This document shows, piece after piece, positions 5,602-7,152 of a stretch of 7,152 nucleotides of DNA. Under the pieces are notes generated by a model. The model was not told the DNA's origin, did no database searches, and saw only the letters and a list, made by a program, of their open reading frames with translations. Position 1 is the stretch's first letter. Every line of letters starts with the position of its first letter. The stretch spans positions 1 to 7,152 of the forward strand of contig JAHJOS010000464.1 of NCBI GenBank assembly GCA_018820005.1. Reading direction: 5' to 3'. Position numbers and translations under genes: made by a program. This DNA is from Alphaproteobacteria bacterium (lineage in GTDB: Bacteria; Pseudomonadota; Alphaproteobacteria; Rhizobiales; Devosiaceae).

Positions 5602-7020
5602 ATGCAGCTAAAATTGTGGCGTTGGCTAGATAGTCTTCCCAGGAGCACCAAAACTGCCCTGACCGTAGGCTTCGACTTGGTCGCGTTGAGTGTCGCGCTG
5701 TGGGCTAGCTACGCGCTGCGCTACGGCAGCTGGACCCCCCCGTCCACACTAGAGCAATTCGCACTTCTGGTCGTTGCCCCGGTCCTCGCCGTGGTGATGC
5801 TCTGGCTATCGGGGGTATATCGGACCGTGCTTCGGTATCTTTCGGATCGCGGCCTGTGGCATATCCTGCAGCTGCTGACAGTGTCAGTGTTGTGCTGGGT
5901 CGTTATCGCCTTTCTTACAGAAATGTCAGGGCAGCGTGGCGTGCCGCGCTCGGTGCCGCTGCTGTACTGGGCATTGAGCCTTATTCTAGTGGTGGGTTCG
6001 CGGCTGCTGTTCCGTCACTTTGCATCGGGGCGCGTTCGGCAAACTTTGCCTGTTCACCCCATGCTGATCTATGGCGCGGGAGATGCAGGCATACAGTTGG
6101 CCGCTGCGATGACTGGGCACGCGAGATCGGCCGTGTTCGGCTTTCTCGACGACAATCCTGAGCTTCAGGGCCGCTTCATCTCGGGGGCACCTGTACATGC
6201 TCCGGCTGCGTTGGATCGTCTCATCGCCGAGCACGCTATCCGGGAGGTTGTCTTGGCCATTCCATCGCTGTCGGTGGAAAGGCGTAAGAAGATCGTGTCG
6301 CAGATCAGCCGGCGCAACCTGACGATCAGGACTCTTCCGCCGCTGATGGACTGGGTCAAGGGCCAGCTGGCCGACAGCCAGGTGCGCGATATCGATCTCG
6401 ACGAATTGCTTGGGCGCTCGGAGGTTCCCGCCGATCCTGCCCTGCTGGGGCGCATGATCGAGGGCAAGAACATTCTGGTCACGGGTGCAGGGGGGTCCAT
6501 CGGATCGGAACTGTGCAGGCTTATAGTGAAATGGTCGCCCGCATCGCTCATTCTGCTGGAGGCAAACGAGTTTGCGCTTTATCAGATCGCCCGGAAGCTG
6601 GAACGCAGCGCTGTCGATATAGTGCCGATCCTCGGATCCATCACTGATGCCGATCGAGTTCGGGAAGCTATAGTCGAAAACGCGGCTCAAATCGTTTTCC
6701 ACGCGGCCGCCCACAAGCATGTGCCTTTGCTGGAGCGGAACGTGCTGGAAGGCGTGCGGAACAATGTCTTCGGAACGCTCACTTTGGCCCGATGCGCCTT
6801 CGAGCAGGGCGTCGAGAGTTTCGTGCTCATTTCCTCCGACAAAGCCGTTCGACCGACAAATGTCATGGGCGCCACAAAGCGTTGGGCAGAACTGATCGTC
6901 GACAGGTTTTTTACGCAGGCTCAGGCCGCTGGAAAGAAGCAGCGATTTTGCTCGGTCCGTTTTGGCAACGTGCTGGGGTCCATGGCTCAGTCGTGCCACT
7001 ATTCAGCGAGCAGATCATGA
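5602..7020 (+). CDS. Membrane-anchored UDP-GlcNAc 4,6-dehydratase-like protein (WbpM/FlaA1/CapD family), frame broken near its 3' end
   Basis: A nucleotide-diphosphate-sugar dehydratase; WbpM relatives make UDP-4-keto-6-deoxy sugars on the way to QuiNAc or FucNAc. Four hydrophobic spans occur at about 20-40, 51-74, 87-106 and 118-137. A CoA-binding-like Rossmann domain follows with YGAGDAGIQLA (157-167). The catalytic SDR domain begins at about 289, with VTGAGGSIGSEL (293-304), AAAHKHVPLLERN (368-380) and SSDKAVRPTNVMGATK (411-426). The usual YxxxK is MxxxK (M422, K426), as in WbpM. After FGNVLGS (454-460) the frame reads 12 unrelated residues and stops at 7018-7020, although full-length relatives are roughly 600-670 residues; the conserved continuation lies in another frame. 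ATG 5602 is the first start after the in-frame TGA at 5560. It is divergent from the wbp operon. The exact substrate is inferred. Confidence 0.85.
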   Translation: MQLKLWRWLDSLPRSTKTALTVGFDLVALSVALWASYALRYGSWTPPSTLEQFALLVVAPVLAVVMLWLSGVYRTVLRYLSDRGLWHILQLLTVSVLCWVVIAFLTEMSGQRGVPRSVPLLYWALSLILVVGSRLLFRHFASGRVRQTLPVHPMLIYGAGDAGIQLAAAMTGHARSAVFGFLDDNPELQGRFISGAPVHAPAALDRLIAEHAIREVVLAIPSLSVERRKKIVSQISRRNLTIRTLPPLMDWVKGQLADSQVRDIDLDELLGRSEVPADPALLGRMIEGKNILVTGAGGSIGSELCRLIVKWSPASLILLEANEFALYQIARKLERSAVDIVPILGSITDADRVREAIVENAAQIVFHAAAHKHVPLLERNVLEGVRNNVFGTLTLARCAFEQGVESFVLISSDKAVRPTNVMGATKRWAELIVDRFFTQAQAAGKKQRFCSVRFGNVLGSMAQSCHYSASRS

Positions 7021-7152
7021 AGGGCGGCCCGATTACCCTGACCGACGATCGGATGACCCGTTACTTCATGTCAATTCACGAGGCTGCCGAACTGATCGTT
7101 CAGGCGGGCGCCCTGTCAGAAGGCGGGGATACGTTCCTGCTGGAGATGGGCG
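6984..7152 (+). pseudogene. Out-of-frame continuation of the WbpM-like dehydratase, cut by the window edge
   Basis: This frame, shifted relative to the main dehydratase ORF, stays open to the window end. It reads GSVVPLFSEQIMKGG, then PITLTDDRMTRYFMSIHEAA, then ELIVQAGALSEGGDTFLLEMG. This is the expected next part of the family (the VVPLF-x-x-Q-I, RYFM and EAA segments that follow FGNVLGS). The join is at 6975-6983: one extra base there, such as an A or C after GTCC, would restore FGNVLGS-N/H-GSVVPLF. It is therefore the same gene interrupted by a one-base deletion, not a separate gene. The C-terminal portion lies beyond the window. Confidence 0.85.

Noticed and set aside
6970..6990. Programmed ribosomal frameshift as explanation of the dehydratase break
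   Set aside because: There is no X-XXY-YYZ slippery heptamer or evident downstream pseudoknot, and the WbpM family is not known to use frameshifting. A one-base deletion or sequencing error is simpler.
5986..6999. 337-codon open frame on the minus strand antisense to the dehydratase
   Set aside because: The plus-strand frame carries unmistakable dehydratase motifs over the whole stretch. The antisense product shows no recognisable domain and is a by-product of GC-rich codon use.

Overview
The window is part of a bacterial surface-polysaccharide (O-antigen or capsule type) biosynthesis locus. The genes and their order resemble the B-band O-antigen locus of Pseudomonas aeruginosa and the wlb/bpl genes of Bordetella. 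The host is a Gram-negative, GC-rich bacterium, most likely a member of the Pseudomonadota. An alphaproteobacterial (sphingomonad-like) origin is possible, but I cannot establish it from the sequence alone.

Minus strand, read from about 5400 down to 1: one tightly packed operon of six genes. These are a UDP-GlcNAc 6-dehydrogenase (wbpA type, 4058-5401), a UDP-GlcNAcA 3-oxidoreductase (wbpB type, 2995-4056), a left-handed beta-helix N-acetyltransferase (wbpD type, 2435-2995), a PLP aminotransferase (wbpE type, 1296-2438), a family 2 glycosyltransferase with a membrane tail (299-1294), and the N-terminus of a multi-spanning protein that looks like a Wzx/PST flippase (1-281, cut by the window edge). 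All junctions inside the operon are short: 1-nt gaps, TGATG or ATGA overlaps, and 17 nt before the last gene.

Together the first four enzymes account for UDP-GlcNAc -> UDP-GlcNAcA -> 3-keto-UDP-GlcNAcA -> UDP-GlcNAc(3N)A -> UDP-GlcNAc(3NAc)A (a 2,3-diacetamido-2,3-dideoxy-glucuronic acid donor). The glycosyltransferase and flippase would use or export the resulting repeat unit. No wbpI-like 2-epimerase, wzy polymerase or wbpC-like acyltransferase lies in the window.

Plus strand, 5602 to the right edge: a divergently transcribed membrane-anchored nucleotide-sugar dehydratase of the WbpM/FlaA1/CapD family. Its reading frame breaks at about 6982 by an apparent one-base deletion, and the conserved protein resumes in another frame to the edge. 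This is either a sequencing error or an inactivating mutation. The 200-bp gap 5402-5601 must carry the promoters for both directions.

I found no RNA genes, CRISPR arrays, mobile elements or large repeats. The pathway is a known one. The points most worth checking are the frameshift and which sugar repeat unit the locus makes.
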